64,000 nt of DNA, from assembly GCA_015143295.1 (NCBI GenBank), contig CM026552.1:61932944-61996943 (forward strand), written 5' to 3'. This document shows, in pieces, positions 11,580 to 24,908 of this stretch. The notes below the pieces were generated by a model. The model saw only the letters and a list, made by a program, of their open reading frames with translations. It did no database searches and was not told the origin of the DNA. The position numbers were made by a program, and so were the translations under genes. Every line of letters starts with the position of its first letter. The stretch's first letter is position 1. The stretch is from Tetracentron sinense. Lineage: Eukaryota; Streptophyta; Magnoliopsida; Trochodendrales; Trochodendraceae.

Positions 11580-13955
11580 GGATTGTCTTGGATTGCTTGC
11601 AATCCAAGACCCCTAATCCAATTAGGTTTCCTCAATTGTTTCCTTTCTTGATTTTTCCTAATTAATTAGGATTAATCTTTAAAAGAAACTAACCTTATCC
11701 ATTAGTAAACAACTAACTTATCCTTATCCAATAAGGAATCTTGATTAGTAACAAACTAATAGAATCTCATTTAATTAGGGAATCTTTAATTAGAAACTAA
11801 CTAACCTTATCCAATAAGGAGTTTAATTAATTAGAAACTAATTAAATAAAGGTTCTTCCTTGAAGTGGGCATCCCACCCTAGGTGGGCCGCACTTCCACA
11901 CGCCCTTTAGGGTTTCACAAACCCTTAGGTCATATTTGATCTTTTATCAAAATAACCAATGGGTCCTACCCATTTGGTTTATCACATCCAATGTGATTTT
12001 ACCTTTTAGAGCTTCACTATACCATATAGCGATTACTTAGAGAAATTAATTAATTTAATTAATAATTAAATTAAAAGCTTTAAGAAGGTCCTAGTGTGTG
12101 GGATCTAAAGTGATCTCCTATTTCCGGTTGTCGGATCAAGTGCTTAACTTTTTGGTTGAAGCATTTTTACTAGGAAACACCTTTCCTATCACTCGATTAG
12201 GATTATAGAATTTTATCCATATCTCTGGACTTCCACTAATCACAATAAAGTCCATTAACATAATGTGATTAACCACCAAAAAATAGAGAATTACTTACAG
12301 GTATTTCTATCACAAGATTTGTTTACAAATGCATCCCTCCACTTCCAATATTGTTATAAGCTTACGGGACAATATCTAATAATGTCTTTAATCCCTGGCT
12401 TATATTGAGAACCTATTCTTTTTTATACTTTTAGTCAAACTTGGACTTTCAAAAACATTTTTAGATATTCTTTAAAAGAAATAATTATTATTATTATATT
12501 CCTTTTATATAGAAAATAAACTTCTCGATAAAACCATTTATCGATAAATATCAGCGTTGGGTTTTTCAAGTCCAATTTTGACAAGTATCAACTCAATATT
12601 AATTACTCTGTAAGAGTAGTGGAATCCTTGTTGAGCATACACACACTTCTTCTAATATAGCGTACATAACTCAACGAACCTGTATTTAGTCCAGTGTGTT
12701 GGACATTGACGATTGGCTATATCAAAGTTATATAGGCAAATACTAGAGAAGCTGTCGACCTTTCAGGTTAAGGACAATCTGTCAAATAGACTACCCTAAC
12801 TATAAAGACAGTATATTTCTAAGGGTATCCACTGAGCGATCTAATTGCAATATAAGTAGTTCTTAGTCAAGAGACCCTTCTCTCGGTGATTGAGATTCAT
12901 TACTCTATCATATAGAACTAACAATGTGCAAGTTAATAAGAATACGTTGTCCAGATGTATCCTAAATAACTTAGAACAATTCTAGGTCTATAAGGAACCG
13001 TAAAACCATATCTCTTTAGCAATTAGTTAATAACTAATTTGATGGTTTTCGTATAATGTTACCTAAGGGACAAAGTAGTCTCATCCAATGAGATACTTTT
13101 AATATGTTACCCAATGTAGAAGACAATGTATGAATGTAAAAATATGCTTTTATTGATTAAGTAGAGTAATACAATATTGGAATGGCTTTCGTGGGCATAT
13201 ATGTGACGTCTCGAACCCGCGCCTAGGAAATCAAGTTCCAAGACGCGTGCTCGTTCGTCATAACCATGCATGCGGAATACTTTACCCACGAAAATGCGGG
13301 GATTTTTCAACTTTTCTGATGAGCTTACATAAGCAAGAACAACTGGTCATCACAATACCCCATCATAAACAAATACGTTACCTCACTGGCTACAATAGCC
13401 GTTACTTTTAACGCCACAACTATGCTGATACACTTTCAGAATCCATCAAGTATAACTCCTTACCAATCGGCAACTGCTTCCAAATTTGAAGACATAAAAT
13501 GAGAGGAGTGAGCCATAGAGCCTAGCAAAATCCACAATCCATCTAGGCTATTTTCCACCTAGTAACAATCATCATCATCAATAACGATATAGTGTTGCAA
13601 TATAATTCTCATATTATAATAATATATAATATCGTAAATCTATGACCCGAGGTCACTTAAGGCTATTTCACCCTATTTCGAGGTTCTAAACCTCAATTTT
13701 CAAGTTCATCCAATCATCGTTTACACCACTAGGTTACCCTTCTAGACAACCGCTCACACTCTATCCTTGAGTCCGCAGACTCAATCAACTGGCCCTCGCC
13801 CGTATTCAACCTGAGTCCGTAGATTCAATATCCAAGTTAGAGTTCATAGACTTGTTATCCATTTCCAAATCAGTTAACATTAATTTTGTTACCATGGCGT
13901 CCCATACTTCCATGAAAACTATCGAGATCAAACCGGGCTTACACCCAATGAAATC

Positions 13956-14080
13956 AAACCTTGAGTCCTTAGACTCCGTACAACCTTGAGTCTTTAGACT
14001 CTGTACAACCTTGAGTCCTTAGACTCCGTACAACCTTGAGTCCATAAACTCCGTACAACCTTGAGTCCATAAACTTCGTA
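13956..14080. repeat. 25-bp tandem repeat, 5 copies
   Basis: Units beginning CAACCTTGAGTC start at 13956, 13981, 14006, 14031 and 14056, with a few substitutions. Confidence 0.85.
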
Positions 14081-14104
14081 CATAATCCGGGCCTTCACCC
14101 GCTA

Positions 14105-16977
14105 GAACCAACACAATCGTTTAATCTCAGCCACGGTAAGGAACTCTAGCCTCACGGCATCTCTATCAAACAACACAACCATCTGACTCAACCACGGTGG
14201 AGAATTCTATCCTCACGGCATATCTCTCAGATCACAAACAACACAACCATCTGACTCAGCCACGGTGGGAACCTCTATCCTCACGGCATATCTATCAGAT
14301 AACACAACCATCTGACAAAGCCACAGTACGGACGGCATATCTATCAGAGGCACCACAACCTACTGACTCCGCCTCGGTACGGCATATCTATCAGATAACA
14401 CAACCATCTGACTCAACCACGGTGGGGACCTCTATCCTCACGGCATATCTATCAGATAACATAACCATCTGACTCAGCTACAGTGGGGACTTTTATCCTC
14501 ACGGCATATCTATCAGATCACACAACCATCTGACTCAGCCACGGTACAGACGGCATATCTATCAGAGGCATCACAACCTATTGACTCAGCCTCGGTACGG
14601 CATATCTATCAGATAACACAACCATCTGACTCAGCCACGGTACGGACGGCATATCTATTAGAGGCATCACAACCTACTGACTCAGTCTCGATACGGCATA
14701 TATATCAGATAACACAACCATCTGACTCAATCACAGTACGGACGGCATATCTACCAAAGGCATCACTGTTAGACATGTATACCCACAAAGTCATTCCAGA
14801 ATTGTATTTCTCTATTTCTAAATCAATAAGTTCATATTTTACATTCACACATTGTCTTCTACATTGGGTAATATATCAAAAGTATCTCATTGGATGAGAT
14901 TACTTTGTCCCTTAGGTAACATTGTAGGAAAACCATCCACTTAGTTGATAACTGATTGCTAAGGACATATGGTTTTCCCGGTTCCTTGTAGACCTAAAAT
15001 TGTTCTAAGTTAATCAGGATGCATCTGGACAATGTATTCCTAATAACTTACACATTGTTAGTTCCATATGATGGAGTGATGAATCTCAATCATTGAGAGA
15101 AGGGTCTCTTGACTAAGATGTAGATATAAGTAAGAAGTACTTATATTGCAACTGGATCACTCAGTGGATACCCTTAGAAATATACTGTCTTTATATTTAG
15201 GGTAGTCCATTTGACAGATTGTCCTTAACCTGAGAAGTCGACATCTTCTCTAGTATTTGCCTATGTTACTTTGATGTAGCCAATTGTCAATGTCCAACAC
15301 ACCGGACTAAATACGGGCTCGTTGGGTTATATACGCTGTACTGGAAGAAGTGTGTGTACGCTTGATAAGGATTCCACTACTCTTACAGAGTAAATAATAT
15401 TGAGATGATACTTGTCAAAACCGGACTTGAAAACCCAGTGCTGGTATTTATCGATGAAATGGTTTTATCGAGGAATTTATTTTCTGTATAAAAGAAATGT
15501 AATAATAATTATTATTTCTTTTAAACAATTTTTAAAAATGTTTTGCAAGTCCAAGTTTAACTAAAAGTATCAAAGAGAATGGGTTCTCAATATTAACCAG
15601 GGATTAAAGACAGTATTAGATATTGTCCCGTAAGCTTATAACAATATTGGAAGTGGAGGGAGTGATCTGTAAACAAATCTTGAGATAGAAATACCTGCAA
15701 GTAATTCTCTATTTTCTGGAGGTTAATCATATTGTGTTAATGGCATTAATTGTGATTGGTGGAAGTCCAAGGATATAGATAAATTTCTATAATCCTAATG
15801 GAGTATAGGAAATGTGTTTCCTAGTAACAATGCTTTAACCGAAAGGTTGAGTACTTGGTCCCACAACTGGAAATCAGAGATCCTTTTAGATCCCACACAC
15901 AAGGACTTTCTTAAAGTGTTTAATTTAATTAAATAATTAAATTAATTTATTTCTCTAAGAAATCACTATATGATAAAGTGAAGCTCTAAAAGATGGAATT
16001 ACATTAAATGTGAAAAACCATTTGACTCAGCCACGGTGGGGACCTCTATCCTCACGGCATATATCAGATAACACAACCATCTGACTTAGCCACGGTATGG
16101 ATGGCATATCTATTAGAGGTATCACAACCTACTGACTCGGCCTCGGTACGGCATATATATCAGATAACACAACCATCTGACTCAACCACGGTACGGATGG
16201 CATATCTATCAGAGGCATCACAACCTACTGACTCGGCCTCGGTACGGCATATCTATCAGATAACACAACTATCTGACTCAGCCACGGTATGGACGTTATA
16301 TCTATCAGAGGCATCACAACCTACTGACTCATCCTCGGTATGGCATATCTATCAGATAACACAACCATCTAACTTAGCCACGGTAAGGACTTCTATCCTC
16401 ACGGCATATCTATCAAATAACGCAACCATCTGACTCAACCACGGTGGGGACTTCTATCCTCACGGCATATCTATCAGATAACACAACCATCTGACTCAGC
16501 CACGGTGAGGACTTCTATCCTCACGGTATATCTATCAAATAACACAACCATCTGACTCAGCCACAGTGGGGACTTCTATACTCACGGCATATCTATCAGA
16601 TAACCCAACCATCTGACTCAGCCACGGTGGGGACTTCTATCCTCACGGTATATCTATCAAATAACACAACTATCTGACTCAGCCACGGTGGGGACTTCTA
16701 TCCTCACGGCATATCTATCAGATAACACAATCATCTGACTCAGCCACGGTGGGGACTTCTATCCTCACGGCATATCTATCAGATCACACAACCATCTGAC
16801 TCAGCCACGGTATGGATGGCATATCTATCAGAGGCATCACAACCTACTAACTCAACCTCGATACGGCATATCTATCAGATAATACAACCATCTGACTCAG
16901 CCACGGTGAGGACTTGTATCCTCACAGCATATCTATCAGATAACACAACCATCTGTTCTCCCCTGACTTAGTCAAAA
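14105..16977. repeat. Two-unit satellite array (61 and 96 bp)
   Basis: One unit of about 61 bp alternates CACGGTGGGGACTTCTATC with CACGGCATATCTATCAGAT and CAACCATCTGACTCAG. A second composite unit of about 96 bp adds GAGGCATCACAACCTACTG and CCTCGGTACGG. The two types are mixed in irregular order over 2.9 kb, interrupted at 14767-16020. The first unit's share is higher on the right (16380-16790), suggesting local amplification there. Confidence 0.9.
14767..16020 (+). mobile_element. 5' part of a copia LTR inside the satellite
   Basis: Begins exactly at the LTR end TGTTAGACATGTA after CATCAC of a satellite unit. It matches LTR 228-2430 through the GAAAAACCA block, then switches to satellite at AACCA, a short stretch shared by both partners. 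The remaining roughly 0.9 kb of LTR is missing. An inserted element later truncated by recombination at microhomology is the simplest explanation. Confidence 0.85.
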
Positions 16978-17720
16978 AGGATCTATGGATATCAAATCCA
17001 CCCACTCCCGACTATCAGTCACGGAGGATTATATTTTAACCCTGGTTAGGTTTTCTAATAACAGGTTAACCTCAGTTAACCCAAGTCTCGCTTGGTTAAC
17101 TGAAATACTCGAGCCTCGCGCTTGTGAACCAAATCTGGTAACACACCGTCCCGTTAGGGAACGCTTCCAGGCTAATGGATGTGTCCATAGCCTTATACGA
17201 CCTGCAAAATAACTTTTCGACACCCCAGGGTGACGATACAATTTACCCAAGACCCAATCTGGGTTCCCCGAAGGTCCACAGAAAATCACATCACATAGGA
17301 GTTTCCGACCCTTTTTCCATCCACGTCTTTTACACAGTGAGTCTAAATCCGTGGTTTTGAGACCCGAGACTAAGGGCTACACCCCTCTACTCATTTTCCA
17401 CGCACAACCACCTTCCCATAATACATCCACGGGGTCTCAGACCCTTTTTCATCAACGCACATACATTCCATATAAAGAATATAACAAATAACAGGAAAAA
17501 GAGAAGAGATGGAAGGGGTTTTTACCTCTTTCACGCTTTTTGAGACATCTAGGGACAAAACGGGCACTGCCAACGCGTTCGGGAAGGTGAAGCTCCTCGC
17601 CTTCAAACCTACTTTCCACAAATTTATCAAACACTTAACTAATTAACCTCAGTTAAAGACCCATAAACACATAATTTTATTCTATTAAAATTCCGGGTCG
17701 TTACAATATATGTCTAACAA

Positions 17721-17732
17721 TCTCCCACTTGC
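17721..17732 (-). other. Polypurine tract of the minus-strand copia element
   Basis: On the minus strand GCAAGTGGGAGA precedes the LTR start TGTTAGACA. Confidence 0.75.
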
Positions 17733-19352
17733 ACTCAAAGTCAATCTCCTATGTATCTAACACCCATCGACTCTAGATGTTTCTCAAACACCTTCTGAGG
17801 AAGTGCTTTAGTAAATGGGTCTACCATGTTGTTCACTGCGCACTCTTGGATAACTCGATGTTTCCACTCTTGACAATCTAATTGTCTTGAATCAAATGAA
17901 ATCTCTTTTCATTGTGCTTAGTCCTCTGATTTGCTCTAGGCTTAAGCAATTGCACTACTATTATCACTATAAAGTATGATAAGAGATTCTATCTAGGAAA
18001 CAACACCAAGTGCTTGGATAAACTATTTATCCATACTATGTTTAGATAAACTCTTTTATCCATACTGAAAGCTAGAAAATTTAATCCATTTCTAATACTT
18101 GAAAATGTGCTTAATTGTTGTCCAATGCTTAGGACCCGGGTTTGATTGATATCTACTCACGATACTCACTACGTGACAAATATCAGGTCTTGTACATAAC
18201 ATAGCATACATGAGACTTCCCACTGCAGATGCATATATGATATGGCTCATCTGTTCTCTTTCATCATCAGTCTTTGGAGACTTTGATTTGGAGAGACTAA
18301 TTCCATGCCTAAAGGGTAACATCCCTTTCTTGAAATTTTTCATGCTATATTTGCGCAAGAGCTTATCAATCTAATTGACTTGGGTTCCCAACATCCTTTT
18401 TCTTTCAATCTCTAAACAATTTAAGACCAAGAATATAGGAGGCTTCACCAAGGTCCTTCATAGCAAAGTTACATGACAACCAGATTTTAACAGTAGATAA
18501 CATTCCTACATCATTCCCAATGAGCAGAATATCATCTACATAAAGAACTAGGAAAGTTATTGCACTCCTACTGAACTTCTTGTACACACATGTCTCATCT
18601 ATGTTTTGTTGAAAACCAAATGATTTGATTGATTCATCAAAACGGATGTTCCAACTCCAAGAAGTTTGTTTAAGACCATAAATGGATTTTATCAATTTGC
18701 ATAATTTATTATTTTGGCCATGGAGTTCAAAACCTTCGGGCTGGTCCATATAAATATCCTCTTGAATGTTTCCATTTAAGAAAGCGGTTTTGACATCCAT
18801 CTGCCAAATTTCATAATCACAATAAGCTGCAATTGATAACCGAATTCTAATGGACTTTAGCATTGCTACTGGTGAAAAGGTTTCCTCATAGTCGATACCA
18901 TCTCTTTGACTATTCCCTTTCACCACAAGCCTTGCTTTAAAGGTAGACATTTCCATCGGATCCACGTTTCCTCTTGTAGATCCATTTGCACCCAATGGGT
19001 CTAATTCCCTCAAGTTTTTCAACCAGAGTCCAAACACCATTCGAGTATATGGAGTTCATTTCAGATTCCATGGCCTTATTCCAATTATCAATATCAATAT
19101 CACATATTGCTTCTTGATAAGTGTAAGGATTATCATCTAAGGAATCTGATTCCATAGAATATACCTCATGCTGATAAGACAATCTATCTGGAGATCGATT
19201 AATCCTTCTACTTCTCCTAGGCTGTTGTGCATTTAAAGGTTCAATTAAGATGGGTTTAACCATGGTCATGTTATTCTGATTTTGCTCCTCAAGATCTATT
19301 CTAAATTCATATTCTCTATTCAGGATCATATCTTCTTCTAAAAAATGGCATT
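17733..19352 (-). pseudogene. Copia pol: integrase end, RT and RNase H (broken)
   Basis: Read leftward from 19352: an integrase C-terminal/linker region with a basic RRSRRI stretch, then reverse transcriptase with FKARLVVKG, the QMDVKTAFLNG block, IYGLKQ and the catalytic YVDDILL motif (about 18530), then the connection region with SAVGSLMYAM and RPDI, and a decayed RNase H ending near the HIGDWL equivalent. The open frames 19365-18937, 19040-18405 and 18358-18092 are in different frames, so at least two frameshifts separate them. The left 350 bp is further decayed. The gypsy insertion at 19353 removed contact with the rest of integrase. Confidence 0.88.
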
Positions 19353-20104
19353 TGTCGCGACCCAAAACCCACCCTAGGAGTTAGAGTGAACTTTGGACGA
19401 CTAAACATGGCTTACATGACTTGCTTGACAAACCAACCTGCAAAAACCCACAGAGCATATACAATAGAGGACATTATAGCAGAAACATAACTATAAAACA
19501 CAGCGGAAGTCTAACAAACCTCTAAGTATATACATATGGTCCAAGTTTATACAAAAAGTAACCAGAAGAAAGTGCGGACAGACCCGCCAAAATACATGGA
19601 TATAATCTCTCATCTCACCCACAGCTAATCCACTCAGAATCTACAACCACCTAATGGTAACCCTCTACTGGAGGTTCCTCAAAAGGCTCCTCGACGTACT
19701 CCTCCTCCACCCATGGACCAGGAGCACAAACATCAAATGGAGCAGCAGCTCCTTCAGAACCTGCCGACATAAGAAGTACGGCTGAGCATGGAATACTCAA
19801 CGGGTACTAAATACTAACCAACAGTCATAGTATACAGATAGCATACATAAAGTAGGAAACAAATTGCATATATAGAACAGGAACAATTTATATCATACAA
19901 GGAAGTAAAGCAATTTATATTCATGCTTGCATTCAAAAGACTGATAAAACCCTTGAAAACATCGTGCACTTGACTTGACTTGAAATACCCTTTGCGTGAT
20001 TGGGAACTTGTTAACCGTGTCATGCTTGTCATGCTTGCATCATGCGTGCCATGTCATGTCATGCGAGTATCATGCTTGCTTATTCATAATTTAAACATGT
20101 TCAC

Positions 20105-20309
20105 ATGCCTAGTTACCGTTCATAGTCCGTCACAACTAGTACCCTATATGCGGAATGACATGCCTAGTTGCCGTTCATAGTCCGTCACAACTAGTACCCT
20201 ATATGCAGATGGGTATGCCTAGTTGCCGTTCATAGCCCGTCGCAACTAGCATCCATGCGTGTAATGTCATGCAGAGTTATGCGTGTCATGTCATGTCATG
20301 TCATGTCAT
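20105..20309. repeat. 55-bp tandem repeat (3 copies) and short GTCAT repeat
   Basis: ATGCCTAGTTGCCGTTCATAG units start at 20105, 20160 and 20215. Five GTCAT units follow at 20285-20309. Confidence 0.88.
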
Positions 20310-21273
20310 GCGTGTCATGCGATGCTATGCATGTCATGCGAGGGGATGGGAGACCTTTCCCTATGCAATGCATGATTGTCTTGCCCTTGTCAAAAACGAA
20401 GTGAAACATATCTTAGGATATGCCCCACCTCTACGTCCCATACTTAAGACATCGGTAAATCACGTCATTTCATGCGTGCTCGTGAGATCGTGTGCATACT
20501 TGCATTTGGAATTAAATATGGCAATTTGGGGTGATTCACAAGGCATAGCATATAACAATTTAAGTGAGTAATAATCTACACATTTTAAGAAATGTAAGAA
20601 ACACACTATCATGAACCCTAACAAATTTCAAGAGCAATTAAGCATGGGTTCTCTTAATTTATCATTTATTTTATTCACCTTGGCATTTCATCAAACATGG
20701 GGTGTGTTCATTATTCACTTAAACCTAGATCATGCTTTTCTAGGTGGGTTATGCTCACATCACACTTGTATGTTCATTATTAGTACAATGCCGTTTCCCA
20801 TTCGTTCATCACATCATCCACACGGCATCCATTCGCCAACATCCATCTCCATTCACCATTCATACCACCAATCTCATAACACATATATAAGTGAAGGAAA
20901 ACAAGGAGAAACAAAGGAAAAAGGGAAGCTATAACTAGGAGGGTAGTAAGAAGTACCGACCTTGACAAATGGGGGAAGAAATCCTCCACCAAACGCACGT
21001 GAGTTGCTGCCCTAACTTGAGGAGAGTGCCCCACACGAGCTTGAGCCGAGATCTTGAAGAAAATGGACTTGAGGTGAGTGTGGGTTCACACCCCTTTGAT
21101 TTCTCCTCCAAAATCAAACCCTAGGTTAGGGATCGCCTTCTCCTCCTCTCCTTAGCTCCCAATCTTCTAAGTATTGTAAATAAGCCCTAAAGGCTCGGGC
21201 AAGACTCTTAAGGTAAGAGTAAACCGCCCAAAAGACTAAAACACCCTTACTAAATTTTCTGCAAAAACGCGAG

Positions 21274-21420
21274 TACCGAGCGATCGGTGTTAATGACCGA
21301 TCGATCGGTTAAAATTTCACTCTCTGGAAAATTTCCCCATACAAAAATCTTGACCAGTCGATAGCCTCCGAGCGATCGGTTTTGGACCGATCGATCGCTC
21401 CATGGACCGAGCGATCGGTT
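21274..21420. repeat. CGATCG palindrome cluster, 3' LTR
   Basis: Five sites of the ACCGAKCGATCGGT type between GCAAAAACGCGAGT and CTGCAGG. One pair fewer than the 5' LTR. Confidence 0.8.
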
Positions 21421-21631
21421 GCCTGCAGGTCCAGACTGTTTTGGTCATATCTTTTGACTCGCTCGTCGGATTTTGACGATTCAACTTGTGTTGGGTTCGT
21501 ACTTCGAAAAGGAACATTTCTGACGTTTCGGAATTTCCAATTTCTTCCTTATTTATTAATTATACCTCTTTAAAGGCAAAATGGCAACGAAAGTGTTATA
21601 CATTAAATGTGAAAAGGTCCGGGGCTCTACA

Positions 21632-21644
21632 TCCTCCCCCCCTT
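21632..21644 (-). other. Polypurine tract of the gypsy element
   Basis: Minus strand AAGGGGGGGAGGA directly abuts the 3' LTR start TGTAGAGCC. Confidence 0.85.
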
Positions 21645-21732
21645 ACAAAAATTTCGTCCTCGAAATTTAGACGCTACTTGCATTACAAACCAAAAAGAAA
21701 TTTACAAGTCATATACAAACTTATGCAAAAAC

Positions 21733-24700
21733 TCATTCAAATAATTCTGGGTACTTCGCTTTGACTTCGGCTTCACGCTCCCATGTAGCTTCTTCCCGAG
21801 CATGGTGTTGCCATTGCACAAGAACCAAAGGGATTGTCTTGTTGCGAAGCACTTGATCTCTTCGATCCAAAATCTGAACGGGCTTTTCAATCAAGGTGAG
21901 GTCCTCTCGAATCTCCAACGGGTCCAAGTCTATGACATGCGAAGGATCCGCAATGTACTTCCGAAGCATAAACACATGGAAAACGTTGTGAACTGCGGCC
22001 ATGTGAGGTGGGAGAGCTACCCTGTAAGCAACCTCACCAACTCGCGTGATAATCTCAAAAGGCCCAACATACCGAGGACTGAGCTTGCCTCGCTTTCCAA
22101 ATCTCATGATCCCTTTGCTAGGAGATACTTTCCTTTCTCCTACCTCATCCCAATAGAGAGGAGACCTACAACTTCGCCCATACAAGGCCTCAAATGGTGC
22201 CATTTGGATACTCGCCTGATAGCTGTTATTATAGGCGAATTCAACCAAAGGCAAGTGCTCTTCCCAACTACCTCTGAAATCCAACATACAAGCCCGAAGC
22301 ATGTCTTCAATGACTTGGTTCACTGTCTCGGTTTGTCCATCCGTCTGTGGATGAAAAGCGGTGCTGAAATCAAGTCGGGAACCCATAGCCTCTTGGAAGC
22401 TTTTCCAGAATCGTGATGTGAATCTTGGATCCCGATCTGACACAATACTAACGGGCACTCCGTGCAACCTCACCACTTCCTTGATGTACAAAGCGGCTAA
22501 CTGACTAGAGTTGAAAGTAGTTCGGTAAGGCAAGAAGTGAGCGGACTTCGTCAAACGATCCACTACTACCCATATCGCATCTGAGCCCCTTGCCGTCTTT
22601 GGCAAGCCAACTATGAAATCCATGGATATGTTCTCCCATTTCCACTCGGGAATCGGAAGGGACTGTAATAGACCTGCGGGCCGCATGTGTTCTGCTTTCA
22701 CCTGTTGACACACCAAGCACCGTGCTACATATTCCGCAACCTCCCTCTTCATATTCCGCCACCAAAAGTGACTCTTGAGGTTCCGGTACATCTTTGTACC
22801 CCCTAGATGCACTATGTACTTCGAACGGTGTGCTTCATCCAAAATCTCTCTTCGAAGATCTGCATTGGCTGGGACGCACAGCCTTCCCTTGAATGTGATA
22901 GCACCCCGACTAGTGAGAGAAAAGTCTTCACTGCCCTTGGCAACTTCCTTGTCCCGGAAAGCCAACAATTCCGCATCCATGGCTTGATATTCTTGGATCA
23001 AATCTATAATGTACGGCCGAACCGTAACATTTGCCAAGGTAGGACCACGGACAGAGTTATTCACACTGATGTCCAGATTTGCCAAATCTTCTAGTAGCTT
23101 CCATTCTTGAACTAACATGTGTGCTAACAACCCCTGAGGTCTTCTACTCAAAGCATCAGCCACTACATTTGCTTTACCCGGGTGGTATTGAATGGTACAA
23201 TCATAGTCCTTCAGAAATTTCATCCAACGCCGTTGCCTTAGATTCAATTCCTTTTGGGAAAAGAGGTACTTGAGGCTCTTGTGGTCCATATACACATAGA
23301 ATTCCACCCCGTATAAGTAATGTCGCCAGATCTTGAGTGCAAACATGACTGTGGCAAGCTCTAAGTCGTGCGTGGGGTAATTCTTCTCATGCTCCTTCAA
23401 TTGCCTCGATGCATAGGCAATGACCTTCTTGTGTTGCATAAGCACACATCCAAGTCCAACGTGTGAGGCATCACTGTACACCTCATACCCAAGAGGTCCG
23501 GATGGCACTGTAAGGACAGGAGCTGTAGTAAGCCTCTTCTTCAGTTCCGTGAAACTGATCTCACACTTGTCGCTCCATACAAACTTCGCATTCTTCCTTG
23601 TCAGGTAAGTAAGCGGTACTGCAAGGCTAGAGAAACCCTCTACGAATCTCCTGTAGTAGCCTGCCAACCCAAGGAAGCTGCGTATCTCCGTAACACTCTT
23701 GGGCTTCGCCCAACTCATAACTGCTTCGATCTTCTTCGGATCTACCGAGATACCTTCTGCAGAAACAACGTGGCCTAGGAATGCCACCTCTTCCAACCAA
23801 AACTCACACTTGCTAAGTTTGGCGTATAGCTTGTGCTCTCTTAGCATTTCCAAAGCAAGACGTAGGTCGCGTGTGTGATCTTCCCTTGTCTGGGAATAGA
23901 CCAAAATGTCATCAACAAATACAATCACACACCTATCGAGATATGGCCGGAACACCCGGTTCATCAAATCCATAAAGGCTATCGGCGCGTTCGTGAGTCC
24001 AAAAGGCATCACCAAGAACTCGTAGTGTCCATACCGAGTCCTAAAAGCAGTTTTGGGAACATCTTCTGCCTTAATCTTCAACTGGTGATAACCCGATCGA
24101 AGATCTATCTTTGAGAAAAATCTCGCTCCTTTCAACTGATCGAACAAGTCATCAATTCTAGGCAATGGGTACCTATTCTTTATAGTGACTTTGTTCAGTT
24201 GCCGATAATCAATGCACATCCGCATCGAGCCATCCTTCTTCTTAACAAATAACACCGGGGCACCCCACGGTGAGTCACTTGGTCGAATGAAACCAAGGCC
24301 TTGTAATTCCTCCAATTGAGTCTTCAACTCCTTAAGTTCAACCGGGGCCATTCTATACGGAGCCCGAAAGATGGGAGCTGTGCCTGGTGCAAGCTCGATC
24401 ACAAACTCAATCTCCCTGTCTGGAGGTAATCCTGGCAACTCCTCTGGAAACACATCCAGGAATTCACTCACGACTGGAATTGTCGATGAGTCCTTTGCCT
24501 CGGGGTTAGCTAGGCTCAACGCCGCAAAACGAGCGATATCTCTACCTTTCAACCCCCGAAAGTGAAATGGTTTTCCTTCTACCGGCTTGAAGAGTACCAT
24601 CTTCTCAAAGCAAGCTACATGCCCATGATGCGCTGCTAACCAATCCATTCCCAATATAACATCAAAGTCTTGGAATCCAAGGACGATGAGATCAACTGCC

Positions 24701-24908
24701 AACTCGTGGCTTCCAACTTGGACCACACTATTTCTATACACTTTATCTGCCAATACTGTTTTGCCGAGGGGAGTCGAAATGGCTAACTCCTGTTTTAGCT
24801 GTCTAGGCTCCTCAGAAAAGCCTTCTGAAAAACTCGGCGAGACAAACGAATGAGTAGACCCGGTATCAATCAACACTCGAGCCAAATACTCATTGACTAG
24901 TAGGGTTC
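21733..24908 (-). CDS. Gypsy pol: protease, RT, RNase H, integrase, chromodomain-like tail
   Basis: An open frame runs from 25023 to the TGA at 21733; the part after the proposed intron (24908 down) is the real coding segment. Counting residues of that frame: aspartic protease LIDTGS near 51-56; RT with YRQLNK near 273 and VFVDDIL at 368-374; RNase H YSDAS near 516; zinc-binding HHCC region 732-772; DD35E integrase with D802, D863 and E899; a GPF motif (VGPFEI) and a chromodomain-like end (VLVQW, ATWE). All catalytic residues are present. Between residues 965 and 966 about 50 residues usual in this clade are absent, an in-frame deletion of the integrase C-terminal domain. Pol should be read through splicing to gag as one polyprotein, which here would be stopped in gag. 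Confidence 0.92.

Larger units (their letters stand above)
13202..17705 (-). mobile_element. Solo LTR of a second family, swollen by satellite
   Basis: Ends are TGTGACGTCTCG...GGTCGTTACA with the 5-bp duplication atata (13197-13201 and 17706-17710). The termini match the solo LTR at 40818-43573 in reverse orientation, including the CCGCGCCTAGG end, the sequence from about 17000 to 17400 and the ATTCCGGGTCGTTACA end. It is 1.75 kb longer because of the tandem array and a copia LTR fragment. No coding region. Confidence 0.9.
11079..17719 (-). repeat. 3' LTR of the copia element, split by a solo LTR
   Basis: On the plus strand it reads TGAAAGTATGCC...TGTCTAACA, the reverse complement of the copia LTR. 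Removing the insert 13202-17705 and one duplication leaves about 2.13 kb, matching the 2.18-kb 5' LTR. Confidence 0.9.
19353..21631 (-). repeat. 3' LTR of the gypsy element
   Basis: TGTCGCGACCC...GGGCTCTACA, 2279 bp. It is 166 bp shorter than the 5' LTR. The difference is accounted for by three length-variable sites: the 55-bp repeat (3 versus 4 copies), the GTCAT repeat (5 versus 18 copies) and the palindrome cluster. Confidence 0.94.

Noticed and set aside
14105-16977. CRISPR-like direct repeats
   Set aside because: Units are contiguous with no unique spacers, and the context is a plant LTR.
21802-23608. Plus-strand frames up to 204 residues
   Set aside because: Antisense shadows of the gypsy integrase and RT.
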